This document shows, piece after piece, positions 7,668-16,530 of a stretch of 64,000 bases of DNA. The notes under the pieces are model-generated. The model did not search any database and was not told the DNA's origin. It saw only the letters and a list, made by a program, of their open reading frames with translations. This DNA is from Colivicinus sp963607765 (GTDB lineage Bacteria > Bacillota_I > Bacilli_A > Erysipelotrichales > Erysipelotrichaceae): positions 62,001 through 126,000 of the forward strand of contig CAVDDT010000016.1 in NCBI GenBank assembly GCA_963607765.1, read 5' to 3'. Each line of letters begins with the position of its first letter. Positions within the stretch are counted from its first letter, which is position 1. Both the position numbers and the translations under genes were made by a program.

Positions 7668-9170
7668 ATGGCAAATGATGTTTTATTAAGAATGGAACAT
7701 ATCTCGAAGTCATTCCCTGGTGTTAAGGCGTTGGATGATGTTCAGCTAACGGTTAAAGCTGGAACTGTTCATGCTTTGATGGGCGAGAATGGTGCTGGGA
7801 AATCTACTTTAATGAAGTGCCTATTTTCTGTTTATCATAAAGATGACGGACATATTTATCTGGAAGGGCAAGAAGTAGACTTTAAAGATTCTAAAGAAGC
7901 GCTAGAACATGGCGTTGCGATGGTTCACCAAGAATTGAATCAAGCGCTAAAAAGAAATGTAATGGATAACATGTGGCTTGGTCGTTATCCTAAAATGGAT
8001 AAATTCCCACTTTTCACAAGTGAGAAAAAGATGTATGATGCCACAAAAGAAATTTTTGACCAATTGGATATAAAAGTTGATCCAAAAACAATTATGTCAA
8101 CAATGCCTGTATCTCAAAGACAAATGGTTGAGATAGCAAAGGCTGTATCATATAACTCTAAAGTTATTGTGTTTGATGAACCTACTTCTTCTTTAACCGA
8201 AGTTGAAGTTGAGCATTTGTTTAAAATCATCAATCAATTAAAAGCTAATGGGTGTGGCATTATCTATATATCACATAAGATGGATGAAATCTTAAGAATT
8301 TCTGATGAAGTTACAATCATGCGTGATGGCAAATATATTACTACAAGGGAAGCAAAAGATTTAACTACTAATGAAATTATTAAGTTGATGGTAGGCAGAG
8401 AATTAACCAATGTCTATCCACCTAAGGATAATGTTGTCAAAGAGCCACTTTTGGAAGTTAAAAATTTAACTGCTGAGTATTCTAAATTAAGTGATGTTTC
8501 ATTTAAAGCTAATAAAGGCGAGATAGTTGGCGTCGCAGGTCTAGATGCTAGTGGCAGAACTGAACTGCTTGAGAATATTTTTGGCAATGCGACTAAGAAG
8601 AGCGGAGAGATATATCTTAATGGAAAACGTGTCTATAATCGTTCGCCTAGGGAATCTATCAAAAATGGTTTCGCTCTTGTTACAGAAGAAAGAAGAGCTA
8701 CTGGTATCTTTGGAATAAGAGATATTCAAGCTAATACTTGTATTTCTTCATTAAAGAATTATCTTGATGGTCCATTTTTAAATGATAAGAAGATGTATGA
8801 AGCTACAAAGTGGGGAATTGACAGTTTAAAGACAAAAACTCCTAGTCAAAAGACGCCAATTCAATCATTGTCTGGTGGTAATCAACAAAAAGTTATTATT
8901 TCAAGATGGCTACTTACAAAGCCGGATGTGTTATTACTGGATGAACCAACTAGAGGTATTGATGTTGGTGCTAAATATGAGATTTATGAATTAATCATTG
9001 ATCTTGCTAAACAAGGGAAATGCGTATTAATGGTTTCTTCGGAAATGGCTGAGTTACTTGGTGTATGCGATAGAATCTTGGTTATGAGCGGTGGCAAATT
9101 AGCTGGCGAAGTTGATGCCAAGACTGCTACTCAAGAGGAAATTATGACCCTTGCTGCTAAATATGCTTAA
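7668..9170 (+). CDS. mglA: Sugar ABC transporter ATP-binding protein (galactose type)
   Basis: This 500-residue cytoplasmic protein has two tandem ABC domains, the layout of MglA/RbsA/XylG. The first has Walker A GENGAGKST (about residues 40-48) and DEPTSSL; the second lacks a normal Walker A (VAGLDASGRTELL) but keeps LSGGNQQK and DEPTRGIDVG. This asymmetry is normal for the family. It energises uptake through MglC. AGAGGA lies before the start. It follows the mglB attenuator and precedes mglC by 16 bases, so the three belong to one operon. Galactose specificity rests on MglB. Confidence 0.95.
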   Translation: MANDVLLRMEHISKSFPGVKALDDVQLTVKAGTVHALMGENGAGKSTLMKCLFSVYHKDDGHIYLEGQEVDFKDSKEALEHGVAMVHQELNQALKRNVMDNMWLGRYPKMDKFPLFTSEKKMYDATKEIFDQLDIKVDPKTIMSTMPVSQRQMVEIAKAVSYNSKVIVFDEPTSSLTEVEVEHLFKIINQLKANGCGIIYISHKMDEILRISDEVTIMRDGKYITTREAKDLTTNEIIKLMVGRELTNVYPPKDNVVKEPLLEVKNLTAEYSKLSDVSFKANKGEIVGVAGLDASGRTELLENIFGNATKKSGEIYLNGKRVYNRSPRESIKNGFALVTEERRATGIFGIRDIQANTCISSLKNYLDGPFLNDKKMYEATKWGIDSLKTKTPSQKTPIQSLSGGNQQKVIISRWLLTKPDVLLLDEPTRGIDVGAKYEIYELIIDLAKQGKCVLMVSSEMAELLGVCDRILVMSGGKLAGEVDAKTATQEEIMTLAAKYA

Positions 9171-9186
9171 TAATAGGAGATAATTT

Positions 9187-10221
9187 ATGTCAGAAAAGAA
9201 AATTGAAAATAAGAAATTTGATAAGAAAAAAATAGTAGACTTCTTATTTAATAATGCAATGTATATTATCATTGCACTTGTAATTGTTTATGTTGCAATT
9301 AAAAGGCCTGCTTTCTTAGGCACGGCTTCTATTGTAAACATTATTTCATTAACTGCATCTAAGCTTCCGATTGCTTTAGGTGTTGCTGGATGTATCGTGC
9401 TTGCTGGTACCGATATTTCTGCTGGTAGAGTTGTAGGCTTGTCTGCTGTAGTTACAGCATCATTGTTGTCAACAACATCTAAGATTTGGACTAATTTGAC
9501 TGGTCCTCTTCCTATTCCTGTTGTTTTGCTAATTGTTGTAGCTATTAGTGCATTTATTGGATTTGTAAATGGGTTTGCAGTTTCTAAATTTAGTTTGCAT
9601 CCTTACATCGTTACATTATCTACTCAATTGATTACTTATGGTATTATCCTTGTTTATATGAATTCTGGTACAAATAATGGTCAAACGTTATCTGGTATGA
9701 TTGATTCTTATAAGAACTTGGTTGCTGGCCCATTATTTTATATAGGTAAAACAGCTGTTCCAAAGTACATTCTATATTCTCTAATTATGTTATTAATTAT
9801 GTGGGTAATTTGGAATAAAACTGTATTTGGCAAAAACATGTTCGCTGTTGGTTCGAATAAAACTGCAGCTGAAGTGTCTGGCGTAAATGTATCTAAGACA
9901 ATTATTATGGTATTTATGCTAGCTGGTGTAATGTATGGCTTGGCAGGATTTATTGATGCGGCTAGAGTTGGCAGTGCTACAGCTAATACCGGTTTAAACT
10001 ACGAAGCTGATGCAATTTCTGCATGTGTAATTGGTGGTATATCGTTTGTTGGTGGTACTGGTAAGATTTCTGGCTTATTGGTTGGTGTATTATTACTTCA
10101 ACTAATATTTGTTGCCTTAAACTTCTTGGCGGTAAATCAAAATATGTTATATATTATTAAAGGCTTAATCATTTTAATTGCCTGTGCAATTGATATGCGC
10201 AAGTATTTGACCAAGAAATAA
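9187..10221 (+). CDS. mglC: Galactose/methyl-galactoside ABC transporter permease
   Basis: The 344-residue protein has about eight to ten transmembrane segments and the carbohydrate permease signature around AVGSNKTAAEVSGVNVSKT, the cytoplasmic loop that contacts the ATPase. SAGRVVGLSA and FVGGTGKISGLLVG are typical of the RbsC/MglC family. The N-terminal 25 residues are strongly basic and cytoplasmic. AGGAGA precedes the ATG. The stop shares one base with the ATG of the next gene, so translation is coupled to the small protein that follows. Confidence 0.94.
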   Translation: MSEKKIENKKFDKKKIVDFLFNNAMYIIIALVIVYVAIKRPAFLGTASIVNIISLTASKLPIALGVAGCIVLAGTDISAGRVVGLSAVVTASLLSTTSKIWTNLTGPLPIPVVLLIVVAISAFIGFVNGFAVSKFSLHPYIVTLSTQLITYGIILVYMNSGTNNGQTLSGMIDSYKNLVAGPLFYIGKTAVPKYILYSLIMLLIMWVIWNKTVFGKNMFAVGSNKTAAEVSGVNVSKTIIMVFMLAGVMYGLAGFIDAARVGSATANTGLNYEADAISACVIGGISFVGGTGKISGLLVGVLLLQLIFVALNFLAVNQNMLYIIKGLIILIACAIDMRKYLTKK

Positions 10222-10610
10222 TGGAAAATAAAGATTTAGAAAAAAACGAATCTAATAACAAGGGCGAGGATAATAACTCGCCTTTACAACTTAGAGGATT
10301 GTATTCGAGAGTTAAGATTTCTGTAAAAACATTGGATTATATTATTGCGGGATTATTTATAGCTATAGTAGTTTGCATAGTTATAGGATTAACCGCAACC
10401 AACGGTTTTACGGTTACTTTTGATACACTTGGTGGTTCTTATATAGAACCCGAAAAACATGACTATGGTGATAAAATCGTGGTTGAAAATCCAACTAGAG
10501 ATGGTTATAAGTTTGACCATTGGGCACTTGATTCAGCGTGTAGTATAACCGCCGATTTAGATACGATGATTGTCGATACTGATTTTACATTATATGCTTG
10601 TTGGAAATAA
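10221..10610 (+). CDS. Single-pass membrane protein with an InlB-repeat-like (Listeria-Bacteroides repeat) domain
   Basis: This 129-residue protein has an acidic, Asn-rich N-terminus of about 35 residues, one transmembrane helix at about 47-70, and a C-terminal domain of about 60 residues. The latter (VTFDTLGGSYIEP, then PTRDGYKFDHWALD and LYACWK) is a single Flg_new / InlB B-repeat-like unit, a small beta-grasp fold usually found in arrays on surface proteins. The helix should leave the repeat outside the cell. Its ATG overlaps the mglC stop and a terminator follows, so it is the last cistron of the galactose transporter operon. A role as accessory subunit of the transporter is possible but is inference from position only. 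Confidence 0.8.
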   Translation: MENKDLEKNESNNKGEDNNSPLQLRGLYSRVKISVKTLDYIIAGLFIAIVVCIVIGLTATNGFTVTFDTLGGSYIEPEKHDYGDKIVVENPTRDGYKFDHWALDSACSITADLDTMIVDTDFTLYACWK

Positions 10611-10636
10611 ATCGCCTATGCTTGGCGATTTTTTTA
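10611..10636 (+). terminator. Terminator of the mgl operon
   Basis: ATCGCC pairs with GGCGAT around TATGCTT and is followed by seven T. Confidence 0.88.
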
Positions 10637-10683
10637 TATAATAAAATAGTACGATTATTTAAATATGTATTGAAAGGAAAAGC

Positions 10684-12456
10684 ATGAATATATTACTACT
10701 TTCTTTGGCGACACTTGTTCCAATATTGTTGTCGGGATTATTTACAATTCTTGACCATTACACTAAGTTTTCAAGTTTTAAATATATCTATAAGCAGATT
10801 ATTATCGGCTTTGTTTTTGGCATATATTCAATCTTTTCAACAGAGTTTGGTATTCCTATTGTTAATGGGGCAATAATGAACGTAAGAGATGCTGGGCCAA
10901 TGTGTGCTGGACTTATTTTTGGCGGTCCTGCAGGAATTATCGCTGGTACTATAGGTGGTGTATATCGCTATGCTTGCATATATTGGGGCGGAGTTGAATA
11001 TACTGCTTTGGCATGTTCACTTTCTACTTTCTTAGCTGGAGTGTTTAGTGCTTTGATGCGTAAAAGTATTTTTGAAAATGATGCTCCAGGTGCTATCTCA
11101 GGCTTTGGCCTTGGTTCAACGATGGAAGTTTTACACATGCTTCTAATCTTGGTTACTAACTATGATGATACTTCTCAAGCATTTGCTTTTGTTCATGTAT
11201 GTACTATCCCAATGGCTGCTTGTAATGGGATTGGCGTAGGTGGTGCTGTTCTTGTTTCTAGGCTCTTATATAAAAGAGAAGTTGATACAAACAAACAGCT
11301 TCACATTAATCAAGATTTTGCTTTAAAATTATTAATTTGTGTTGTTGTTGCCTTTGGCGTAACATGTTTATTTACTCATCAAATTATTTATCGAATTACA
11401 ACTGCTAAACAAATTTTAATAAGAAGAGTTACAGTTTATCTTGTGGCTTTTATGGAAGTTTTGATATTTGTTGCTTTATTTATACTTATTTACGAGTTGA
11501 TTAAGAAAAATATTATCAACAATATTAAAAAGATCAATAATGATCTAAATAAAATCACTTGTGGTGAATTAGATACACAAGTTGAGGTTAGAGACTATGC
11601 TGAATTTTCGGAATTATCAAATTATATTAATGATACTGTAGATACTCTTAAATGTTATATAAGCGATGCCGAAAACAGAATTAATCAAGAGCTAGAGTTT
11701 GCTAGCAAGATACAATATTCTGCTCTTCCTCATACCTTTCCAATTAGAGATGATTTCAATATTTACGCATCAATGAGTGCTGCTAAAGAAGTTGGTGGAG
11801 ACTTCTATGATTTCTATTTAACAAATCCATTTACTTTGGTCTTCTTAATAGCTGATGTTTCAGGTAAAGGAATTCCAGCTTCTCTTTTTATGATGACTGC
11901 TAAAACAATGCTTAGAGATATGGCTGAAAGAGGACTTTCGGTAGATAGAGTCTTTACTAAGACAAATAACAAATTATGTCGAAGCAATGATGCGGAGATG
12001 TTTCTTACCGCTTGGATGGGAAAACTTGATTTAAGAACTGGTAAGCTTGAATTTTGTAATGCTGGACATAATTATCCTGTTTTAATTCAAGATGGTAAGG
12101 CACAATTTTTAAAGTCAAAGGCTAATTTTGTATTAGCTGGACTACCTGATTTTGAATATCATAGACAAGAAATATTTTTAAAGCCAGGCGATATGCTTTA
12201 TTTGTATACTGATGGCGTTACTGAGGCTACAAGTGATGATAATGGCCAAAAAGTGCTTTTTGGAGATAATCGTTTACTTGAATTAGCCAATAAGTTTGTT
12301 AATAGTAGTCCAAAAGAATTTTGTGAGTCTGTTTCTAAAGAACTTGTTGCTTTTGCTGGCAGCGAACCTCAATCAGATGATATTACAATGCTTTCGGTTC
12401 GTTTAACTGATTTAGTTGATGCAAAAGAATTGATTAGCGAATTTGAAAAGAAATAA
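10684..12456 (+). CDS. 5TM-LYT sensor fused to SpoIIE/RsbU-type PP2C phosphatase
   Basis: This 590-residue membrane protein has about five or six N-terminal helices (residues 1-200) with RDAGPMCAGLIFGGPAG and IGGVYRYA, the signature of the 5TMR-LYT sensor domain of LytS-type kinases. A further helix near 240-265 leads to a HAMP-like segment (about 275-325) and a PP2C domain (about 345-575) with AAKEVGGDFYDF, DVSGKGIPASLFM, AGHNYPVL, YTDGVTEA and SDDITML, where the Asp residues bind Mn/Mg. Such phosphatases usually dephosphorylate an anti-sigma antagonist, but no partner-switching genes are nearby. AAAGGAAAA precedes the start. The signal is unknown; LytS-type domains sense cell-wall state or small metabolites. 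Confidence 0.9.
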   Translation: MNILLLSLATLVPILLSGLFTILDHYTKFSSFKYIYKQIIIGFVFGIYSIFSTEFGIPIVNGAIMNVRDAGPMCAGLIFGGPAGIIAGTIGGVYRYACIYWGGVEYTALACSLSTFLAGVFSALMRKSIFENDAPGAISGFGLGSTMEVLHMLLILVTNYDDTSQAFAFVHVCTIPMAACNGIGVGGAVLVSRLLYKREVDTNKQLHINQDFALKLLICVVVAFGVTCLFTHQIIYRITTAKQILIRRVTVYLVAFMEVLIFVALFILIYELIKKNIINNIKKINNDLNKITCGELDTQVEVRDYAEFSELSNYINDTVDTLKCYISDAENRINQELEFASKIQYSALPHTFPIRDDFNIYASMSAAKEVGGDFYDFYLTNPFTLVFLIADVSGKGIPASLFMMTAKTMLRDMAERGLSVDRVFTKTNNKLCRSNDAEMFLTAWMGKLDLRTGKLEFCNAGHNYPVLIQDGKAQFLKSKANFVLAGLPDFEYHRQEIFLKPGDMLYLYTDGVTEATSDDNGQKVLFGDNRLLELANKFVNSSPKEFCESVSKELVAFAGSEPQSDDITMLSVRLTDLVDAKELISEFEKK

Positions 12457-12478
12457 GCGATTAATGTAAGGAAAAGAT

Positions 12479-13321
12479 ATGCTTAGAATAATTACAGATA
12501 CATCAAGTGATATCACTTGCGAAGAATTTAAAAATTTAAATGTTGAATATATTTCATTAAATGTTGCTTTTGGAAGTGAACAATATAAAGAAGAGGTTAA
12601 TATTACCAAAGAAGAATTTTATTTGAAGCTTACTGGAAACGAAACTTTTCCTATTACCTCACAACCTCAGCCTACTGATTTGATGGATATTTTAGAGGAT
12701 GCGAAAAGCAAAGGTGATGAAGTTGTTGGCATATTTTTGTCTAGTAAAGTTTCCGGCACTTTTAACACTTGTATGATGATTAAAAACCAAGTAGAGTTAG
12801 ATAATTGCTATTTCATAGATTCTCTAACTGGATCAGCCGGACTTAGAATTTTAATTATGGAGGCGTGTAAATTAAGAGATGAAGGCAAAAACGCTGAGGA
12901 AATTGCTGAGAAAATAGAGCCTATTGTTAAGAAAATAAAGTTGTTTGCTGTTGCGGACACTTTGGATTATCTTGCTAAGGGCGGCAGAATAAGTGCTTTA
13001 TCAAGTAAGATTGGTAATTTATTAAAATTCAAACCTTTGATTAGTGTTATTGATGGAAAAACAGAAGCTATTTCTAAACCAAGGGGGCTTAAATCAGCTA
13101 TTGAAGAATTGATTTTAAAGATGGTTAATGATGAAATTGATTATAATTATCCATTATATGGAATGTATTCTGGAAATAAGGATAATGCACTTAAGTTTAT
13201 AGATAAGCTTTTTGAAGCAGGGATAGAGATTACAAAAGATAATATTTATGCTATTGGAGCTGTTATTGGATCTCATCTTGGACCTGACGGATTTGGCGTT
13301 GCTTACGTGTCAAAAAAGTAA
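12479..13321 (+). CDS. DegV family fatty-acid-binding protein
   Basis: The 280-residue protein has DegV landmarks: ITDTSSDIT at the N-terminus, SSKVSGTFNT near residue 93, and KGGRIS near 165. DegV/FakB proteins bind a fatty acid in the cytoplasm and present it to the kinase FakA for entry into phospholipid synthesis. No fakA is in the window. It begins 22 bases after the phosphatase gene with AAGGAAAA as ribosome-binding site, so the two are probably cotranscribed. Family membership is certain; which fatty acid it binds is unknown. Confidence 0.9.
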   Translation: MLRIITDTSSDITCEEFKNLNVEYISLNVAFGSEQYKEEVNITKEEFYLKLTGNETFPITSQPQPTDLMDILEDAKSKGDEVVGIFLSSKVSGTFNTCMMIKNQVELDNCYFIDSLTGSAGLRILIMEACKLRDEGKNAEEIAEKIEPIVKKIKLFAVADTLDYLAKGGRISALSSKIGNLLKFKPLISVIDGKTEAISKPRGLKSAIEELILKMVNDEIDYNYPLYGMYSGNKDNALKFIDKLFEAGIEITKDNIYAIGAVIGSHLGPDGFGVAYVSKK

Positions 13322-13352
13322 TTTTTTCTATTAAAAATCTGATATTTAATTG

Positions 13353-13388
13353 AATGCAAAAAACAAGTAAATTTTTTGCATTTTTTTA
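13353..13388 (+). terminator. Terminator after the degV-family gene
   Basis: AATGCAAAAAA pairs with TTTTTTGCATT around an eight-base loop, and a run of T follows. Confidence 0.8.
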
Positions 13389-13409
13389 TTATTTTATGAA
13401 GCATAATTA

Positions 13410-13438
13410 TTGAATCATATTCGAAAAAATATTAGAAT
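13410..13438 (+). promoter_or_regulatory. Sigma-A promoter of pflBA
   Basis: TTGAAT and TAGAAT are spaced by exactly 17 bases, giving a transcription start near 13445 and a leader of about 65 bases. Confidence 0.75.
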
Positions 13439-13445
13439 AACACAG

Positions 13446-13486
13446 TGAGAATTAAGAGAGCTGATAGATAGGGAAATTGGTTCTCA
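13446..13486 (+). other. Possible 5'-end stem in the pflB leader
   Basis: TGAGAA (13446-13451) can pair with TTCTCA (13481-13486), enclosing 29 bases at the very start of the predicted transcript. Such 5' stems often stabilise abundant mRNAs; this is inference. Confidence 0.35.
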
Positions 13487-13509
13487 TAAAAGAAAGAGGA
13501 TTGAAAGAA

Positions 13510-15747
13510 ATGAAAGAACAATGGAATGGATTTGTTGATGGAAAATGGTCTAAAGAGATTGATGTTAGAGATTTCATTCAAAAGAACTATACTCCATACA
13601 ATGGTGACGAAAGTTTCTTAGTTGGTCCAACTGATGCAACTAACAAGCTATGGGACGAGCTTCAAGCTCTTCAAAAAGAAGAAAGAGCTAAAGGCGGAGT
13701 TCTAGATATGGAAACTGAAGTTGTAAGCGACATTAACGCTTATGGCGCTGGTTACCTAGATAAAGATTTAGAAAAGATTGTTGGCTTACAAACAGATAAG
13801 CCTTTAAAGAGAGCGTTCATGCCTTATGGTGGTATCAGAATGGCAGAACAAAGCTGTCAAATGTATGGTTATGAACCTAGTGCAAAGTTACATGAAATTT
13901 TCACTAAGTATCATACAACTCACTCTGATGCAGTATTCTCTTGCTACACTGCTGAAATGAAGGCTGCAAGACATAACAAGATTATTACAGGTTTACCTGA
14001 TACATATGGCCGTGGTCGTATTGTTGGCGACTATCGTAGAGTTGCTTTATATGGTATTGATTATCTAATTGAATGCAAGCAAGAAGACTTAAATGAATGC
14101 GGTGGCGGCATTATGAGCGAAGATGTTTGTCGTCAAAGAGAAGAAATTGCTAAGCAAATCACTGCTTTAAAGCAAATGAAAGAAATGGCATTAAGCTATG
14201 GATTTGATATCTCAGTTCCTGCAAAGGATTCTTATGAAGCTGCACAATGGGTTTATTTCGGTTATTTAGCTGCAATTAAGACTCAAAATGGTGCCGCTAT
14301 GTCAGTTGGTAGAATTACTACTTTCTTAGATATCTATTTTGAAAGAGATTTAAAGAGCGGCAAGTATACTGAAGAACAAATTCAAGAAATCGTTGACCAT
14401 ATGACTATGAAGTTCAGAATGGTTAAGTTTGCTAGAATTGAAAGTTATAACCAATTATTCTCTGGTGACCCAGTTTGGGCTACATTAGATATGGCTGGTG
14501 CTGGTGTAGATGGCAGAAGCCTTGTTACTAAGACAGACTTCCGTTTCTTACATACTCTAGAAAACATGGGACCTTCTCCAGAACCAAACTTAACAGTTTT
14601 ATATTCTTCTAGACTTCCTGAAGGATTCAAGAAATATGCTGCTAAGATTTCTGTAACTACTTCTTCTATTCAATATGAAAACGATGATGTAATGAGAGTT
14701 ACTTGGGGCGATGACTATGCAATTTGCTGCTGCGTAAGTGCTACTCAAACTGGTAAGGAAATGCAATTCTTTGGTGCTAGAGCTAACTTAGCTAAGTGTC
14801 TTCTATACGCTATCAATGGTGGTAAAGATGAAAAGACTAAGATGCAAGTTGGTCCTATTTATCAACCAATTACAAGTGAATATTTAAATTATGATGAAGT
14901 AATGTCTAAGTATGATTTAATGATGTCTTGGTTAGCTAAACTTTATGTAAATACTTTGAATTTAATTCAATATATGCATGATAAATACTACTATGAAGCT
15001 GCTCAAATGTCTTTAATTGATACTGATGTAAGAAGAACATTCGCTACAGGTATCGCTGGATTTAGCCATGTTGTTGACTCATTAAGTGCTATCAAATATG
15101 CTAAGGTTAAGACTATTAGAGATGAAGATGGCCTAGTAGTTGATTATGAAGTTGAGGGTGATTTCCCTAGATATGGTAACGATGATGATCGTGCTGATGA
15201 AATCGCTGTATGGCTATTAAAGACTTTCTTAGCTAAGGTTAAAGAAAATCATACATACCGTAATTCTGAAGCTACAACTTCTATCCTTACTATTACTTCT
15301 AACGTTGTATATGGTAAGGCTACAGGCTCTCTACCTGATGGTAGAAAGGCTGGCGAACCATTATCTCCTGGTGCTAACCCAGCTTATGGCGCTGAAAAGA
15401 ATGGCTTATTAGCTTCATTAAACTCTGTTGCTAAACTTCCATATGAATATGCACTAGATGGTATTTCAAATACTCAAACTATCAACCCAGGCGCTTTAGG
15501 CCATAGTGATGAAGAGAGAGCTTCTAATCTAGTTAATGTATTAGATGGCTACTTCGATAAGGGTGCTCACCACTTGAATGTAAATGTATTCGGTGTTGAA
15601 AAACTTAAAGATGCTATGGAACATCCTGAAAAGCCTGAATATGCAAACTTTACAATCAGAGTTTCTGGTTATGCTGTTAAGTTCATTGATTTAACTCGTG
15701 AACAACAACTTGATGTAATCAGTAGAACTTGTCATGACAGAATGTAA
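13510..15747 (+). CDS. pflB: Formate C-acetyltransferase (pyruvate formate-lyase)
   Basis: This 745-residue glycyl-radical enzyme converts pyruvate and CoA to acetyl-CoA and formate in the cytoplasm under anoxia. The active-site cysteines lie in AICCCVSATQTGKEMQFFG (around residue 410) and the radical glycine in IRVSGYAVKF near the C-terminus. Length is normal. The start at 13510 is preferred over an in-frame codon at 13477 because AGAGGATTGAAAG sits before it and the extra residues are not conserved in character. Codons look strongly selected (many AAG, GCT, GTT), as expected for an abundant protein. It overlaps pflA by 14 bases. The acetyl-CoA feeds Pta (3247). Confidence 0.97.
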   Translation: MKEQWNGFVDGKWSKEIDVRDFIQKNYTPYNGDESFLVGPTDATNKLWDELQALQKEERAKGGVLDMETEVVSDINAYGAGYLDKDLEKIVGLQTDKPLKRAFMPYGGIRMAEQSCQMYGYEPSAKLHEIFTKYHTTHSDAVFSCYTAEMKAARHNKIITGLPDTYGRGRIVGDYRRVALYGIDYLIECKQEDLNECGGGIMSEDVCRQREEIAKQITALKQMKEMALSYGFDISVPAKDSYEAAQWVYFGYLAAIKTQNGAAMSVGRITTFLDIYFERDLKSGKYTEEQIQEIVDHMTMKFRMVKFARIESYNQLFSGDPVWATLDMAGAGVDGRSLVTKTDFRFLHTLENMGPSPEPNLTVLYSSRLPEGFKKYAAKISVTTSSIQYENDDVMRVTWGDDYAICCCVSATQTGKEMQFFGARANLAKCLLYAINGGKDEKTKMQVGPIYQPITSEYLNYDEVMSKYDLMMSWLAKLYVNTLNLIQYMHDKYYYEAAQMSLIDTDVRRTFATGIAGFSHVVDSLSAIKYAKVKTIRDEDGLVVDYEVEGDFPRYGNDDDRADEIAVWLLKTFLAKVKENHTYRNSEATTSILTITSNVVYGKATGSLPDGRKAGEPLSPGANPAYGAEKNGLLASLNSVAKLPYEYALDGISNTQTINPGALGHSDEERASNLVNVLDGYFDKGAHHLNVNVFGVEKLKDAMEHPEKPEYANFTIRVSGYAVKFIDLTREQQLDVISRTCHDRM

Positions 15748-16486
15748 TAATTCATTAGGTTTAGTTCATTCAGTAGAATCCTTTGGCTCAGTTGATGGGC
15801 CAGGGGTTCGCTATATAGTTTTTATGCAAGGATGCAATATGCGTTGTGCATATTGCCATAATCCAGATACTTGGAGAACAGGCGTTGGTGATACAAAGGC
15901 AGTAGATATCTATACTAAAGCAATAAGATGCAAATCTTATTGGAAGAATGGTGGAGGAATCACTGTTTCTGGTGGTGAGCCACTTCTTCAAATGGATTTC
16001 TTAATAGATTTATTCACTCTAGCAAAAAAAGATGATGTCAATACTTGTATTGACACTTGTGGTCAGCCATTTGATTCAAGTAATGTGGAATTTATGTCTA
16101 AGTTTAATGAATTAATGGGTTTAACCGATTTGCTTCTTGTTGATATCAAACATATTAATAATGAGAAACATATTAGCTTAACAGGCAAGCCTAATACTAA
16201 TATTTTAGAGATGATCAAATATCTAGATTCTATTGATAAGCCAATTTGGATTAGACATGTTCTTGTGCCTACTATAGATGATGATGAAGAATCTTTATAT
16301 GAATTAAAGCATTTTATTGATTCTCTGCATAATGTGAAGAGAGTTGAAGTTCTACCTTATCATACCCTTGGTGTTCATAAATATGAGGCACTTGGTATCA
16401 AATATCGTTTAGAGGGAATTGAACCTCCTGATAAAGATACTATTAAAAAGGCTAATGATATCTTAGAAACAAGTAAATACTTATAA
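15734..16486 (+). CDS. pflA: Pyruvate formate-lyase activating enzyme
   Basis: This 250-residue radical SAM protein installs the glycyl radical in PflB. GCNMRCAYCHNPD (about residues 30-42) holds the CxxxCxxC that binds the [4Fe-4S] cluster, and VSGGEPLLQ is the SAM-binding GGE motif. Length equals E. coli PflA. The ATG lies inside the end of pflB, a coupled arrangement that matches their obligate pairing. A clear terminator follows the stop. Confidence 0.97.
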   Translation: MTECNNSLGLVHSVESFGSVDGPGVRYIVFMQGCNMRCAYCHNPDTWRTGVGDTKAVDIYTKAIRCKSYWKNGGGITVSGGEPLLQMDFLIDLFTLAKKDDVNTCIDTCGQPFDSSNVEFMSKFNELMGLTDLLLVDIKHINNEKHISLTGKPNTNILEMIKYLDSIDKPIWIRHVLVPTIDDDEESLYELKHFIDSLHNVKRVEVLPYHTLGVHKYEALGIKYRLEGIEPPDKDTIKKANDILETSKYL

Positions 16487-16510
16487 AAGAAGACTGGTGT
16501 CTTCTTTTTT
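16487..16510 (+). terminator. Terminator of pflBA
   Basis: AGAAGAC-TGGT-GTCTTCT stem followed by T run. Confidence 0.88.
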
Positions 16511-16517
16511 ATTTGTG

Positions 16518-16523
16518 TAAAAT
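16518..16523 (+). promoter_or_regulatory. -10 box of a predicted leaderless cls transcript
   Basis: TAAAAT ends 7 bases before ATG 16531; no Shine-Dalgarno sequence lies between. Transcription would start at or next to the A of ATG. Confidence 0.5.
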
Positions 16524-16530
16524 TAATCAT

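Noticed and set aside
10221..10610. Fragment of a larger surface protein
   Set aside because: Start, membrane helix, complete repeat and terminator are all present and it is tightly coupled to mglC, so it looks like an intact small gene.
13418..13440. Rex or FNR-like operator in the pfl promoter (TATTC...GAATA)
   Set aside because: The arms are only five bases, AT-rich and do not match the Rex consensus TTGTTAAnnnnTTAACAA.
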